The notes below the pieces were generated by a model. That model was given only the letters and a program-made list of their open reading frames with translations. It had not been told where the DNA came from and did not search any database. Shown in pieces: positions 34,009 to 43,331 of a stretch of DNA of 64,000 bases (the stretch's first letter is position 1; each line of letters opens with the position of its first letter). A program made the position numbers and the translations under genes. The stretch is from Brevibacillus humidisoli (GTDB taxonomy: Bacteria > Bacillota > Bacilli > Brevibacillales > Brevibacillaceae): positions 1 through 64,000 of the forward strand of contig NZ_CP087263.1 in assembly GCF_020923435.1 (NCBI RefSeq), written 5' to 3'.

Positions 34009-35781
34009 ATGCGAGTACGAGAGGTAACGAAAGAGGCGCATCTACAGCTCGTCCGTACTGCGAAACAGCAGCAGCCGGCCACTATGTGGATCAAAGGCGG
34101 TCGCATTCTCGATGTGTATCTGAGGAGGTGGCGAGAGGCAAATATCGTAATCGCCGGCGAGCGGATTGCCTATGTCGGCGAAAAGGAACCCTTGGTCGAT
34201 GATCAGACAGAAGTGATCGAAGCAGCCGGCTACCATGTCGTTCCGGGCTACATCGAACCGCATGCCCATCCTTTCCAGTGGTACAATCCGCACACCTTGA
34301 GCGACTACGCCCTGCGTACCGGGACGACGACAGTTATAGCCGACACCTTAACCTTATACAGATTGCTGCCATTTGAGCAGGTGTCAGAGATCATGCAGCG
34401 CTTGGCTGCTCATCCAGTCAAATACTTCTTTTGGGCACGACTTGATCCGCAAAACAAAAGTCCGCAGTTGAGAGATTTGTTTAGGATGGAGCGGCTCCAA
34501 CAGATGATTGACCATCCCCAGGTGATTCAAGGAGGGGAGCTGACTGACTGGCACGGTGTGCTGTATGAGGATGAACAGCTGCTGTATGGGCTGCGGCATG
34601 TACGTGATGTCGGCAAACGGATGGAGGGGCATCATCCCGGTGCTTCCGACCATACGCTCAATATTGCGGCAGCAGCCGGTGTTACCGCCTGCCATGAGAG
34701 CATTACGGCAGCAGAAGTGATCAACAGGCTGCAGCTAGGGTATTACGTGGCACTGCGTCATTCCTCGATTCGCCCGGATCTGCCTGAGCTGATCAAGGGG
34801 TTGATCGAACAGGGTATCACCTACTCACCCCGGTTGATGCTTACCTCGGATGGTTCCACCCCGCCGATGATGAGGGCCGGTTTTACGGATTCGCTGATTC
34901 GTCTGGCGATAGAGGCTGGCCTGGCTCCGGAGGATGCGTATGCGATGGCTACCCTGAATCCGGCTGCCTATTACGGCTTGGATGCCGAGATTGGTGGGAT
35001 AGCACCTGGCCGACTGGCCGATATCTTATTGCTCGCTACGCCAGAAGATCCGACACCGGAAGTGGTAGTGGCTGACGGACGTCGCTGGTCGGAGCGCAAG
35101 CAGCTGCTGCGGCCGCTGCCTAGCCTCAACTGGCAGGAGTACAGCTTCCCCACACCTGCCGCAGCCGAGATGCCCATCGTGCCGGAGCTTTTTAGCATTC
35201 GACGCAGTGAGCGGGCGGTACCTGTCATCAACATGCGAAATGCCGTCATAACAGAAAGTGAACAGACAGCACTCACGTATGACGCAGATGGGATGTTGCT
35301 CTTGGAAGATCCGGAATTGGCGCTGCTAGTCTTGATTGATCCGATTGGCAAAAAAGTAACCCAGGCTGTGGTCCGTGGTTACGGGCGAGAGATTGAAGCG
35401 ATCGCGAGTACGTATACGATCTCCTCTGATTGGATCGTCATCGGTCGTCATCCACAATCGATGGCTGCTGCATTGCGCAGGGTGCTGGAGATGGGCGGAG
35501 GAGTAGCGATGGTTGAGCAGGGGGAAACCGTCTACGAAATGGCGCTGCCGATCGGCGGATTGATGACCGATGCCCCGATGGAGGAAGTGATTCGCAAAGC
35601 AGAATCGTTCGTGCAGCTCATGAAAGAAAAAGAGCATTCGCACATCGATCCGATATACTCTTTGCTGTTTTTTACCGCGACTCATCTGCCGTTTATCAGA
35701 GTCACCTCCGATGGGGTATACGATGTAAAGCGGGGGTGTATCCTCACGTCTTCAGTTGAGGTTGCCGACTTGATTGGCTAA
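34009..35781 (+). CDS. yerA: Adenine-deaminase-like amidohydrolase YerA
   Basis: The 590-residue metal-dependent amidohydrolase has EPHAHPFQW (metal-binding HxH), GTTTVIADTLTLY, HHPGASDHTLNIAAAAGVTA, and ASDG-like LTSDGSTPP with the catalytic Asp. The C-terminal half matches the adenine deaminase C-terminal domain. In B. subtilis yerA lies next to purD, as here, and its product is annotated as a putative adenine deaminase distinct from AdeC; activity is not certain. The ATG at 34009 follows GAAAGAAGGGTGATTGGATC. Its location next to purHD suggests purine salvage or breakdown. Confidence 0.85.
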   Translation: MRVREVTKEAHLQLVRTAKQQQPATMWIKGGRILDVYLRRWREANIVIAGERIAYVGEKEPLVDDQTEVIEAAGYHVVPGYIEPHAHPFQWYNPHTLSDYALRTGTTTVIADTLTLYRLLPFEQVSEIMQRLAAHPVKYFFWARLDPQNKSPQLRDLFRMERLQQMIDHPQVIQGGELTDWHGVLYEDEQLLYGLRHVRDVGKRMEGHHPGASDHTLNIAAAAGVTACHESITAAEVINRLQLGYYVALRHSSIRPDLPELIKGLIEQGITYSPRLMLTSDGSTPPMMRAGFTDSLIRLAIEAGLAPEDAYAMATLNPAAYYGLDAEIGGIAPGRLADILLLATPEDPTPEVVVADGRRWSERKQLLRPLPSLNWQEYSFPTPAAAEMPIVPELFSIRRSERAVPVINMRNAVITESEQTALTYDADGMLLLEDPELALLVLIDPIGKKVTQAVVRGYGREIEAIASTYTISSDWIVIGRHPQSMAAALRRVLEMGGGVAMVEQGETVYEMALPIGGLMTDAPMEEVIRKAESFVQLMKEKEHSHIDPIYSLLFFTATHLPFIRVTSDGVYDVKRGCILTSSVEVADLIG

Positions 35782-36381
35782 CGCAGAAAAAGGTTTGCCA
35801 GTCAATCAAATTCTTCGTATAATCTTTCGATTGTAAAAAACAGGTTTTGCAAAAAAACTATTTCTGTCTTGTAAATTTTCTAATTTGTCATAAAATAATA
35901 AAGGGACTAGATAAATCCGACCATAGTCGATCGCAACGACAATAGCAACAGTAACTGCAATTGTGCATCCCATCCTTTAGAGAGACCAACCAAACTAGAA
36001 TGTTGAGGCGGAAATGTGATTGATTCTTCAAAGAAGGAAGGATAGAAAAAGGGGATCAATGGAATCGCACGGATCCGTCTCAGCTTTTTGCATCCTGGCA
36101 GCGGCTGACCAACCAGATGCAGAGACTGCGACAGGGGAATGCGCCTCGCAAAAGCCCGCTTGTAGGTTCACACCACCAAGAATGTAGCTAGTAGCTCTTT
36201 TTTCCTATTACGTACATCTTTTCGAAAGACAGTGAACCATTATATAATTGATAAAAGTTCCGCGATTTAGCCTCATCCAGCCACGGGGCGGCACGAAGGT
36301 GTACGCCCCTTCACTTTGTACAAAGGGTGCGGCGGCGGCTCTCAGCCGAAACATCTAGTCAGGGGGAAATGAGGGAAGACA
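35782..36381. other. 600-bp leader region before the liv operon
   Basis: No known riboswitch or T-box motif was found. TATAAT at 36243-36248 is a probable -10 for livH. Downstream are three consecutive hairpins: GGGGCG/CGCCCC (36285-36309), CACTTTG/CAAAGGGTG (36312-36329) and CGGCT/AGCCG (36336-36348). The ribosome site GAGGGAAGACA follows. At 36059-36187 there is a 42-codon ATG frame with AAGGGG upstream. An overlapping frame without a start reads QLFASWQRLTNQMQRLRQG, so a short peptide gene is possible but unproven. Confidence 0.4.
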
Positions 36382-37332
36382 ATGTTGAGCATTTTACCGC
36401 AAGTATTGATTGACGGGCTTACGCTCGGGTTTATGTACGCCGTCGTGGCATTGGGCTACACCATGGTATACGGGATTCTTGAATTCATCAATTTTGCTCA
36501 TGGCGAAATCTTCATGGTGGGAGCGTTTGTTGGGACGGAAGTACTCTTGATCAGCGAATCGCTGGGCATTTTGCAGGAGATGAATCCGTTTGTGGCCTTC
36601 CTGCTGTCACTGCTGCTGGCGATGGTTGTCTCTGGCGCATTGGGTGTTGGAGTGGAGCGGGTAGCGTACCGGCCACTCAGGGGAGCACCCCGCCTGGTCG
36701 CGCTTATCTCTGCGATCGGGGTTTCGTTCTTGCTGCAGGACCTGGTTCGCTTCACCGAGGCGGTCGCTCGCAACGAATTCTATCTGAACAGTCCGACGCT
36801 GTTTTCGGGAGCGATCGGGATCGGTGACTTTGCGCAGATCCCGGTAAAAGCAATTGTGGTCATTGCCTTTGCGATTGTGATGATGGTCACGCTCACCCTG
36901 TTTATCAACAAGACCAAATGGGGTATCGCGATGCGTGCCGTCGCGCAGGATCAGTCTACTGCTTCGCTGATGACGATTAACGTGGACAAGGTGATTTTGC
37001 TTACCTTTTTGATCGGTTCCAGCCTGGGCGGTGCGACAGGGGTCCTGTTCGCCCAAAACTACGGCACGATCGATCCGTACATCGGCTTTATCCTGGGATT
37101 GAAAGCATTCACAGCTGCTGTCCTCGGGGGGATTGGCAACATCCGTGGCGCGATGGTGGGCGGTGTGCTGCTCGGCCTGTTGGAGTCGCTCGCCGGTGCC
37201 TATCTGGATACGCTGACCTTTGGCGTGTTTGGTTCGGAGTACAAAGACGTATTCGCCTTCTCCATCTTGATTCTGGTGCTTCTGCTGAAACCAGAAGGTC
37301 TGTTTGGAGAAGCCGTGAAAGAGAAAGTGTAG
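36382..37332 (+). CDS. livH: Branched-chain amino acid ABC transporter permease LivH
   Basis: The 316-residue inner-membrane permease has about eight hydrophobic helices. LPQVLIDGLTLGFMYAVVAL, then YGILEFINFAHGEIFMVGAF, and ERVAYRPLRGAPRL are the usual LivH signatures; AFTAAVLGGIGNIRGAMVGG is the cytoplasmic EAA-like loop that contacts the ATPases. It forms the channel together with LivM. It is the first gene of a four-gene operon. No periplasmic-type binding protein gene (livJ/livK) is adjacent. Confidence 0.93.
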   Translation: MLSILPQVLIDGLTLGFMYAVVALGYTMVYGILEFINFAHGEIFMVGAFVGTEVLLISESLGILQEMNPFVAFLLSLLLAMVVSGALGVGVERVAYRPLRGAPRLVALISAIGVSFLLQDLVRFTEAVARNEFYLNSPTLFSGAIGIGDFAQIPVKAIVVIAFAIVMMVTLTLFINKTKWGIAMRAVAQDQSTASLMTINVDKVILLTFLIGSSLGGATGVLFAQNYGTIDPYIGFILGLKAFTAAVLGGIGNIRGAMVGGVLLGLLESLAGAYLDTLTFGVFGSEYKDVFAFSILILVLLLKPEGLFGEAVKEKV

Positions 37333-37340
37333 GTGAGAGC

Positions 37341-38630
37341 GTGGTGAAACAAGTGATCAAAAATGTACTGACGGACAAACAAATCCCGCTGCTCGTAACC
37401 ATTTTGTGGACGGTTGTCTTCACGTTGGCGCTTTTCTTTCTGGAGCAATCGGTGCTTGCCTTTATGGGAGTGTTGCTCTCTCTCTTGCTGGTTTACTATA
37501 CAAAGACAAGCAATGCCGTGCGCCTTACGCTGGGAGTTTTGATTTTACTTGTATTGATTCCACTGGTGGCCGGAGACAACCGCTACTATATGGAAGTGGC
37601 CTCCCAGGTGGGGATATACGTGGCCATGGCACTGGGACTAAACATCGTGGTCGGCTTTGCCGGACTGCTTGACCTTGGATATGTCGCCTTCTTTGCAGCG
37701 GGTGCCTATGCTTATGCCATCTTCGCTACCGCACAGGCCAACGAGTTTATCCCTGGCGATTTGTTTCCGCTGGGCGGTGAATGGTTCTGGCCGTTTTTGA
37801 TCGTTGGCTTGCTGGTGGCGGCCGTGTTTGGGATTCTGTTGGGGCTGCCTGTACTGCGGGTAAAAGGGGATTATCTGGCGATTGTGACACTTGGCTTTGG
37901 TGAAATCATTCGGATCATTTTTAACAATCTGGACCATCCGGTTAACATCACCAATGGCCCGCAGGGGCTGACGCCCATTGCGACGCCCGAGTTGTTTGGT
38001 TACCCGCTTAATACACCGTTTTACTTCTACTTTATCGTCCTGTTCGTGATCGGTTTTATCGTCCTGGCCAATATTCGTTTTGAACATTCCCGGCTGGGGC
38101 GGGCGTGGATTGCCATTCGCGAAGACGAACTGGCAGCGCAGTCGATGGGGATTCCTCTGCTCAATACCAAGTTGGCCGCCTTCGCGGCAGGTGCTTCATT
38201 CGCCGGGGTGGTGGGTGTCATCTTTGCCGCCAAGCAGACCTTTATCGATCCGACTTCGTTTACGCTGATGGAATCGATCGGCATTCTGGTCATGGTGATC
38301 CTCGGCGGCAGCGGCAGTATTCCCGGTGTCGTGCTGGGTGCCGCCTTTGTGACGGTTCTGCAGGTTCAACTGCTCAAAGAGTTTTCCAACTTCCTGCATG
38401 CCCTGAATACCTCCGGCGTGATCAGTCTGCCGAACCAGTTGGATCCCTCCAAGTTTCAGCGGCTCATCTTCGGGGTGTTGTTGATTCTGGCCGCATTGTA
38501 CCGCCCGAACGGGCTGATTCCGGCTAAGCGGAACATCAACGATCTGGAAGAGATCAAAAAGAGCCGTTTTGCCAAACAAAAACTGGGTATTCTGGCCAAC
38601 CTTGATGAAAGCAAGCGACAAACCAGTTAA
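37341..38630 (+). CDS. livM: Branched-chain amino acid ABC transporter permease LivM
   Basis: The 429-residue permease is longer than most LivM proteins owing to about 90 residues of extra N-terminal hydrophobic sequence. ALGLNIVVGFAGLLDLGYVA, RGDYLAIVTLGFGEI-like RVKGDYLAIVTLGFGEIIRI (20 residues), and VILGGSGSIPGVVLGAAFV are typical. The C-terminus is basic (LEEIKKSRFAKQK). It starts at a GTG at 37341 or 37344 after GTAGGTGAGAGC, 8 bp past livH. Confidence 0.92.
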   Translation: MVKQVIKNVLTDKQIPLLVTILWTVVFTLALFFLEQSVLAFMGVLLSLLLVYYTKTSNAVRLTLGVLILLVLIPLVAGDNRYYMEVASQVGIYVAMALGLNIVVGFAGLLDLGYVAFFAAGAYAYAIFATAQANEFIPGDLFPLGGEWFWPFLIVGLLVAAVFGILLGLPVLRVKGDYLAIVTLGFGEIIRIIFNNLDHPVNITNGPQGLTPIATPELFGYPLNTPFYFYFIVLFVIGFIVLANIRFEHSRLGRAWIAIREDELAAQSMGIPLLNTKLAAFAAGASFAGVVGVIFAAKQTFIDPTSFTLMESIGILVMVILGGSGSIPGVVLGAAFVTVLQVQLLKEFSNFLHALNTSGVISLPNQLDPSKFQRLIFGVLLILAALYRPNGLIPAKRNINDLEEIKKSRFAKQKLGILANLDESKRQTS

Positions 38631-38646
38631 GGGGGGAGAAGCCAAG

Positions 38647-39423
38647 ATGGCACTACTGGAAGCAAAAGGGCTAACCAAACGTTTTGGCGGGCTTGTTGCC
38701 AACGAAAATGTAACGGTTGAGATAGAAAAGGGAACGATTACAGCAGTGATTGGCCCGAACGGCGCGGGAAAAACCACGTTTTTCAACATGATTACCGGGT
38801 TTTACGAGCCGGATGAGGGGGAAGTCCTGCTCAACGGCAAAAAGATTCATGGACTCCGTCCGGACCAGATCGCAGAGCGCGGAATCACCCGTACCTTTCA
38901 GAATATCCGTCTGTTTAAGCAGATGACTGCGCTGGAGAATGTGATGGTCGGCAAGCACAGTCGTCTGCAAGCAGGGATGTTGGGGATTTTGCTCGCTAGC
39001 AAGCGAGTAAAGGAAGAGGAAGAGCGGGCCCGGGTAGAGGCTTATCAACTGCTCGAATATGTAGGGATCGCCCATGTGGCCAACGAGGAGGCGGGCAGTT
39101 TGCCGTATGGATTGCAGCGCCGTCTGGAAATCGCTCGCGCTTTGGCGACCAAGCCGCAGATTATTTTGCTGGACGAACCGGCAGCGGGGATGAACCCACG
39201 TGAGACAGTGGAAATGACGCAGTTCATTCGCCGGATGCGCGATGAGCTGAAATTAACGATCATCCTAATCGAGCATGATATGAAACTGGTTATGGGGCTG
39301 AGCGAGTATATTCACGTACTGGATCACGGACAAAAAATCGCCGAAGGCACCCCGGAGGTAATACGCACCAATCCGCAGGTGATCGAAGCATATCTGGGCA
39401 AATCGGCGACGGAAGTGTCGTAG
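38647..39423 (+). CDS. livG: Branched-chain amino acid ABC transporter ATP-binding protein LivG
   Basis: The 258-residue ATPase has Walker A GPNGAGKTTFF, a signature region reading SLPYGLQRRLEIARAL, and Walker B IILLDEPAAGMNP, with switch His in IEHDMKLVMGL. FNMITGFYEPDEGEVLLNGK is typical of LivG. The ATG at 38647 follows AAGGGGGGAGAAGCCAAG. It pairs with LivF to power LivHM. Confidence 0.94.
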   Translation: MALLEAKGLTKRFGGLVANENVTVEIEKGTITAVIGPNGAGKTTFFNMITGFYEPDEGEVLLNGKKIHGLRPDQIAERGITRTFQNIRLFKQMTALENVMVGKHSRLQAGMLGILLASKRVKEEEERARVEAYQLLEYVGIAHVANEEAGSLPYGLQRRLEIARALATKPQIILLDEPAAGMNPRETVEMTQFIRRMRDELKLTIILIEHDMKLVMGLSEYIHVLDHGQKIAEGTPEVIRTNPQVIEAYLGKSATEVS

Positions 39424-39437
39424 AGGGGGGACTGACG

Positions 39438-40145
39438 ATGGCGCTATTGGAACTTGATACCATACACACCTATTACGGCGGGATTCACGCGTTGAAAGGC
39501 CTCACCCTCACGGTAAACGAGGGGGAGATCGTGACCCTGATCGGCTCAAACGGTGCAGGCAAATCGACGACACTGAAGACCATCTGTGCGCAAGTCCGTG
39601 CCCGTTCCGGATCGGTGCGCTTCAACGGAACAGATATCACTCGGCTGAAAACACATGAAGTGGCTCTCAAAGGGATTGCCCACGTGCCGGAGGGGAGACG
39701 GATTTTCCCCAAACTGACCGTGCGCGAAAACCTGGAGATGGGAGCCTTCGCGCTCAAGGATAAACAGTTGATTGAAGAGGGAGTGGAACGGGCTTTTCAC
39801 TACTTCCCACGGCTGAAAGAGCGGGTCAACCAAAAAGGCGGCACGATGTCCGGTGGTGAGCAGCAGATGCTGGCCATCGCCCGTGGACTGATGATGAAGC
39901 CGAAGATTTTGATGCTGGATGAACCGTCGATGGGGCTGGCACCGATCTTGGTCGAGCAGATTTTTGAGATTGTCAGCGAAATGAACCGGGAAGGAATGAC
40001 GATCCTGCTGGTAGAGCAAAATGCCAACCAGGCGCTTGCTGTGGCTCATCGCGGATATGTGATTCAGACAGGAGAGATTATCCTGCAGGACGACGCGCAG
40101 AAGTTGCTGAGCGACCCGCAGGTGCAGGAAGCATATCTGTCGTAG
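39438..40145 (+). CDS. livF: Branched-chain amino acid ABC transporter ATP-binding protein LivF
   Basis: The 235-residue ATPase has Walker A GSNGAGKSTTLKTI, signature MSGGEQQMLAIARGLM, Walker B ILMLDEPSMGLAPI, and the switch region LLVEQNANQAL typical of LivF. IHTYYGGIHALKGL is the usual N-terminus. It starts 14 bp after livG behind GAGGGGGGACTGACG and is followed by the operon terminator. Confidence 0.94.
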   Translation: MALLELDTIHTYYGGIHALKGLTLTVNEGEIVTLIGSNGAGKSTTLKTICAQVRARSGSVRFNGTDITRLKTHEVALKGIAHVPEGRRIFPKLTVRENLEMGAFALKDKQLIEEGVERAFHYFPRLKERVNQKGGTMSGGEQQMLAIARGLMMKPKILMLDEPSMGLAPILVEQIFEIVSEMNREGMTILLVEQNANQALAVAHRGYVIQTGEIILQDDAQKLLSDPQVQEAYLS

Positions 40146-40159
40146 GAGGATAGAAGGAA

Positions 40160-40192
40160 AACTCGCCCCCGTATCAGGGAGGCGAGTTTTTT
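40160..40192 (+). terminator. Terminator of the livHMGF operon
   Basis: AACTCGCC pairs with GGCGAGTT, with CCC/GGG inside, followed by TTTT. Confidence 0.85.
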
Positions 40193-40203
40193 GCTGTATG
40201 GGG

Positions 40204-40968
40204 CTACACCTTCATCCAATACTTGCTGCCATCCGCGGTCCTATCCAGCAAACCGTACTCGATCAGATAGCGTCGCAGCGTGACATAATCGTGGTAGACC
40301 TCGCCTAGGATGGTGTTTACCTCTTGTTCGCTGTATGTCTTGTTCTGTTCGAACCGATGGATGATGTGCGTTAGGATGGCCACTTTGCGCTTCTCTTTTT
40401 TCGGAAACTCGGACAGCGGGCCGTCTAAGCCCTCCTTAAAATAGGCGTGCAGGATCTCCGCCCGCTCTCCTTCGGTCATGGCGAAACGTTCGTCGGCCAT
40501 CGGTGTCGTACGGGGGATCTCAATAAACGGCTCCTGTCCCGCCGCCTTTTTCTCGACCAATTCCATGATCGCCAGGAAGAGTTTGGCCTGCTTGGCTTTC
40601 TCCCGCAGGGCAAACCGATGGTTGCGGATCGTCGACTTGCTGCCCCCGCCCAATTGCTTAACGATCTCCGTGTCGTTCAATCCCTGATAAAAGTAGTGAA
40701 TAATCGTTTTCTGATGATCGGTTAAACCGATAAATTTTTTGTCCAGACTGATCAGGTAGTCAAACATGGAGTCGTGCTCTTTGCTGATGTGCACTTGCGT
40801 ATACTTCTCCGCCTCGTAAAGTCCCCCCTCAAAGGGATAGATCACCCCTTTTGTAAAACGCTCGCCGCAAATCAGGCAGCAGTACGACTCTACCGATTCG
40901 TCATACATGTAGCCGCGGACGATCTCTTCGACAGATGCATTCCAAAACATCGCAGATAAATCACTCAT
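40204..40968 (-). CDS. DUF2087-domain transcriptional regulator with a CxxC zinc-like site
   Basis: The 254-residue product has CCLICGERF near residue 30 and HISKEH further on, a CxxC...H...H pattern that could bind zinc. A LuxR-like helix-turn-helix follows (LTDHQKTIIHYFYQGLNDTE, then STIRNHRFALREKAKQ). At residues 170-254 a DUF2087 domain has EFPKKEKRKVAILTHIIHRF and VTLRRYLIEYGLLDRTADGS. It is a probable DNA-binding regulator; its target and signal are unknown. Being convergent with liv it does not share that promoter. On the minus strand TTGCAA (41036-41031) and TATGAT (41013-41008), 17 bp apart, form its promoter. Confidence 0.78.
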   Translation of the reverse strand: MSDLSAMFWNASVEEIVRGYMYDESVESYCCLICGERFTKGVIYPFEGGLYEAEKYTQVHISKEHDSMFDYLISLDKKFIGLTDHQKTIIHYFYQGLNDTEIVKQLGGGSKSTIRNHRFALREKAKQAKLFLAIMELVEKKAAGQEPFIEIPRTTPMADERFAMTEGERAEILHAYFKEGLDGPLSEFPKKEKRKVAILTHIIHRFEQNKTYSEQEVNTILGEVYHDYVTLRRYLIEYGLLDRTADGSKYWMKV

Positions 40969-41132
40969 TCATAACACATCCCTGAATTGTTTGTTGTATG
41001 TATAGACATCATATCGAACTGTTTGTGATTTTGCAAATGTTTTTCTTTCTCTATTATAGACGGTATGCATTATTGTCGTGTAATTTATAAACAAATTTGA
41101 AACAAGTCTATATTTTGTGATCTTATGAAAAC

Positions 41133-41196
41133 AGCCGCCCCGTCCTGCAGACAGCGTACTTCTGAGCGCTGCCAGTCTGAGAGTGGACGGGGCGGG
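41133..41196 (-). terminator. Long hairpin terminator of the GH18 lipoprotein gene
   Basis: CCGCCCCGTCC (41135-41145) pairs with GGACGGGGCGG (41185-41195), with an inner CAGAC/GTCTG and CAGCG/CGCTG stem. On the minus strand CTGTTTTC follows. Confidence 0.75.
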
Positions 41197-41226
41197 AGAG
41201 CGGTTTAGCTAGCCAGGAATGGGAGA

Positions 41227-42510
41227 TTATCCTGCCTTTTTATTCGGTTGAGATTCGTCTTGAGCAAACTTTTTGACGCGGATGTTGTCCGGAATCACTT
41301 TCCATATGCCAGGGTCCTCCAGACCGAGCCGCCAGACGCCAATTCCCCCTAGATTGTAGGTTTCCAGCAACTGCAGCTTGGCCTGCAAGCTTTGACTGTT
41401 CTCATACCAGACGTCGTGCATAAAGCCGGCATCATCCCGGTAGCGGAAGCGGGAAGCGCGAGCCTGATCATCCCAGACCGGCTGTACGTCATACCTGCGC
41501 AGGTAGTTTGCTACCTCTGGATACGAAGTGTACTTTGCTTTGCCGCCAGCCTCACTCCAGTTCCAACCGTAGGCGGCTATGCCCACAAGGATTTTTTCCG
41601 GTGGAACTTTCTGGCTCAAAGCGTATCGAATGGTGCTTTCCGTCCAGTCGTATGATGCTACCGGACCAGGGGCCGTGCGCGGGTTATGTTCATCATAGGT
41701 CATCAGGACGATTCGGTCGGCATAACGGCCTAGTGAGCGATAGTCAAACGGGTGAGACCAGATATTGGCTCGTTCATCTCCGGTGTTGGCCGGGACACTG
41801 ACGGTGACCAGCTTGCCCTCCTGATGCAGATGTTCGCTCACCTGCTTGACCAACTGACTGAAAGCGTGCCGGTCGCTTGGATGCAGATTTTCGATATCCA
41901 GATTGATTCCGTCAAACCCATATGTCTCCACTTCTCTGATGATGTTGCGGATGAAACGGGAGCGTGTCTTTGGGTTGCGCAGGATGCGGCGGGCTACGTC
42001 TCTGCCTTTGTTCAGTGTGTCGTAAAACAGATTGTGGACAAGCAGATAGACATGGATGTTTTTTTCGTGAGCTTGTTGAATCACCCGTTTTCTCTCTTCA
42101 GCCGGAAGCGTTGCTACAAAGTAGCCAGGACGTTGGTCGTCCAATCGGTACCAGAAGGGAGCAATCGAGCTGATCAGACGATGCTGCTCTTCAACCACTG
42201 ATTCGGACCCCGGATAAGCTCCCTCCGCTTCGGTGTAGAAGCCCAGCACTTCCCGTGGAGGATGTTCGGCAGACGGCTCCTCTGTTGCAGCAAAAATTCC
42301 ATGGTTTTGCAGCGGCGAAGAGGGCACGGGGGTAAGGATGGTCGTCTCCGCCGTTACCTCATCCGAGGAGGGTTTGCCGATTCCATGGGTAGGCCGCTCT
42401 AGTGGGTCTGCTGTTGTACCATAGTCGCTGCCGATCCAACAGCCGGATGCGATCAGACAGATGATGAGCCAAACGATAATAAGGCGGTGTTTCCGTACCG
42501 GAAAGGACAT
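41227..42510 (-). CDS. Glycoside hydrolase family 18 lipoprotein
   Basis: The 427-residue product starts with a lipoprotein signal (RLIIVWLIICLIASGCW), so it should be tethered outside the membrane. A Ser/Thr/Pro-rich linker runs to about residue 85, then a GH18 barrel. FDGINLDIEN carries the DxxDxDxE-type catalytic Glu, and VLMTYDEHNPRTAPGPVASY and ILVGIAAYGWNW are further barrel motifs. Spore-forming relatives (YvbX, YdhD, YaaH) act on chitin-like or cortex glycans; no LysM domain is seen here. The ATG at 42510, eight bases after AAAGGAG, is preferred over the one at 42552. Confidence 0.86.
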   Translation of the reverse strand: MSFPVRKHRLIIVWLIICLIASGCWIGSDYGTTADPLERPTHGIGKPSSDEVTAETTILTPVPSSPLQNHGIFAATEEPSAEHPPREVLGFYTEAEGAYPGSESVVEEQHRLISSIAPFWYRLDDQRPGYFVATLPAEERKRVIQQAHEKNIHVYLLVHNLFYDTLNKGRDVARRILRNPKTRSRFIRNIIREVETYGFDGINLDIENLHPSDRHAFSQLVKQVSEHLHQEGKLVTVSVPANTGDERANIWSHPFDYRSLGRYADRIVLMTYDEHNPRTAPGPVASYDWTESTIRYALSQKVPPEKILVGIAAYGWNWSEAGGKAKYTSYPEVANYLRRYDVQPVWDDQARASRFRYRDDAGFMHDVWYENSQSLQAKLQLLETYNLGGIGVWRLGLEDPGIWKVIPDNIRVKKFAQDESQPNKKAG

Positions 42511-42653
42511 TCCTTCCGCTCCTTTATCCCAGATGTTCTTGTTTATCAGCATGTGAAAAAATCAGGAAAGGTATACCATGAGGTGTCGCAGTGATCGTTG
42601 ACAGAAAAAAGGGGGACGGGTAGAGTAGAAAAACAGAAGGAGTGGGGGAACGG

Positions 42654-43331
42654 ATGCAGATATCGCTGTTTGTGAGAGGGATGAGAGACATTCTGCCGGT
42701 AGCGGCTGCCGGGATCGTGGACGGGCTGGTTTTTGGTATATTAGCGCGGCAAGCAGGGATTGGCTTAATGGAGACGATGTTGTTTTCGCTGCTGATCAAT
42801 GCCGGGTCCGCGCAGTTTGCCGCTGTCGGCCTTGTGTCACAAGGGATTGTCGGCTGGCCGATGCTGGTCTCGACGTTATTTCTAAACGCGCGTCAGCTTT
42901 TATACGGACTCGGTCTTGGCCCTTCCTTTCGCGATACCGCTCCATGGAAATTGACGCTTGCATCTGCTTTTCTCAATGATGAGACTTACGCGCAGAAGAC
43001 GACGTACCTCCTGCAAGGGAACACGCCAAGTCTCGCTTATTTTTTTGGCGCCAGTTTTACCGATTATCTGATTTGGAACGGCAGTACACTGCTTGGAGCG
43101 GTGTTTGGCACGCTGATACCGGAGCCGGAGGCATATGGGCTGGACTTTGCCTTTCTCGCCACGTTTGTCGGCTTTCTCGCCATCAACCTGTTGTCCAAGC
43201 TGCACGTCAAGGTAGCGCTAGCCGCAGGCGTTGTGGCCAGTCTGGGATATTGGTGGAACGGGATTACGGCAGCGGTGATTACAGGTACGGTTACAGCAAT
43301 GGCGATAGGGGTTATGACGGATGAACGATAA
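42654..43331 (+). CDS. azlC: AzlC-family branched-chain amino acid exporter subunit
   Basis: The 225-residue membrane protein has the AzlC pattern: RDILPVAAAGIVDGLVFGIL, LFSLLINAGSAQFAAVGLV and FLNARQLLYGLGLGPSFR, the family signature. AzlC and AzlD form an exporter of branched-chain amino acids and analogues such as azaleucine. The ATG at 42654 follows AAGGAGTGGGGG; an earlier GTG (42642) lies inside that site. It overlaps azlD by 11 bp. Confidence 0.92.
   Translation: MQISLFVRGMRDILPVAAAGIVDGLVFGILARQAGIGLMETMLFSLLINAGSAQFAAVGLVSQGIVGWPMLVSTLFLNARQLLYGLGLGPSFRDTAPWKLTLASAFLNDETYAQKTTYLLQGNTPSLAYFFGASFTDYLIWNGSTLLGAVFGTLIPEPEAYGLDFAFLATFVGFLAINLLSKLHVKVALAAGVVASLGYWWNGITAAVITGTVTAMAIGVMTDER

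Noticed and set aside
35782-36381. T-box or known riboswitch before livH
   Set aside because: No AGGGTGGNACCGCG-type T-box sequence, and no SAM, lysine, glycine or c-di-GMP riboswitch core could be matched.
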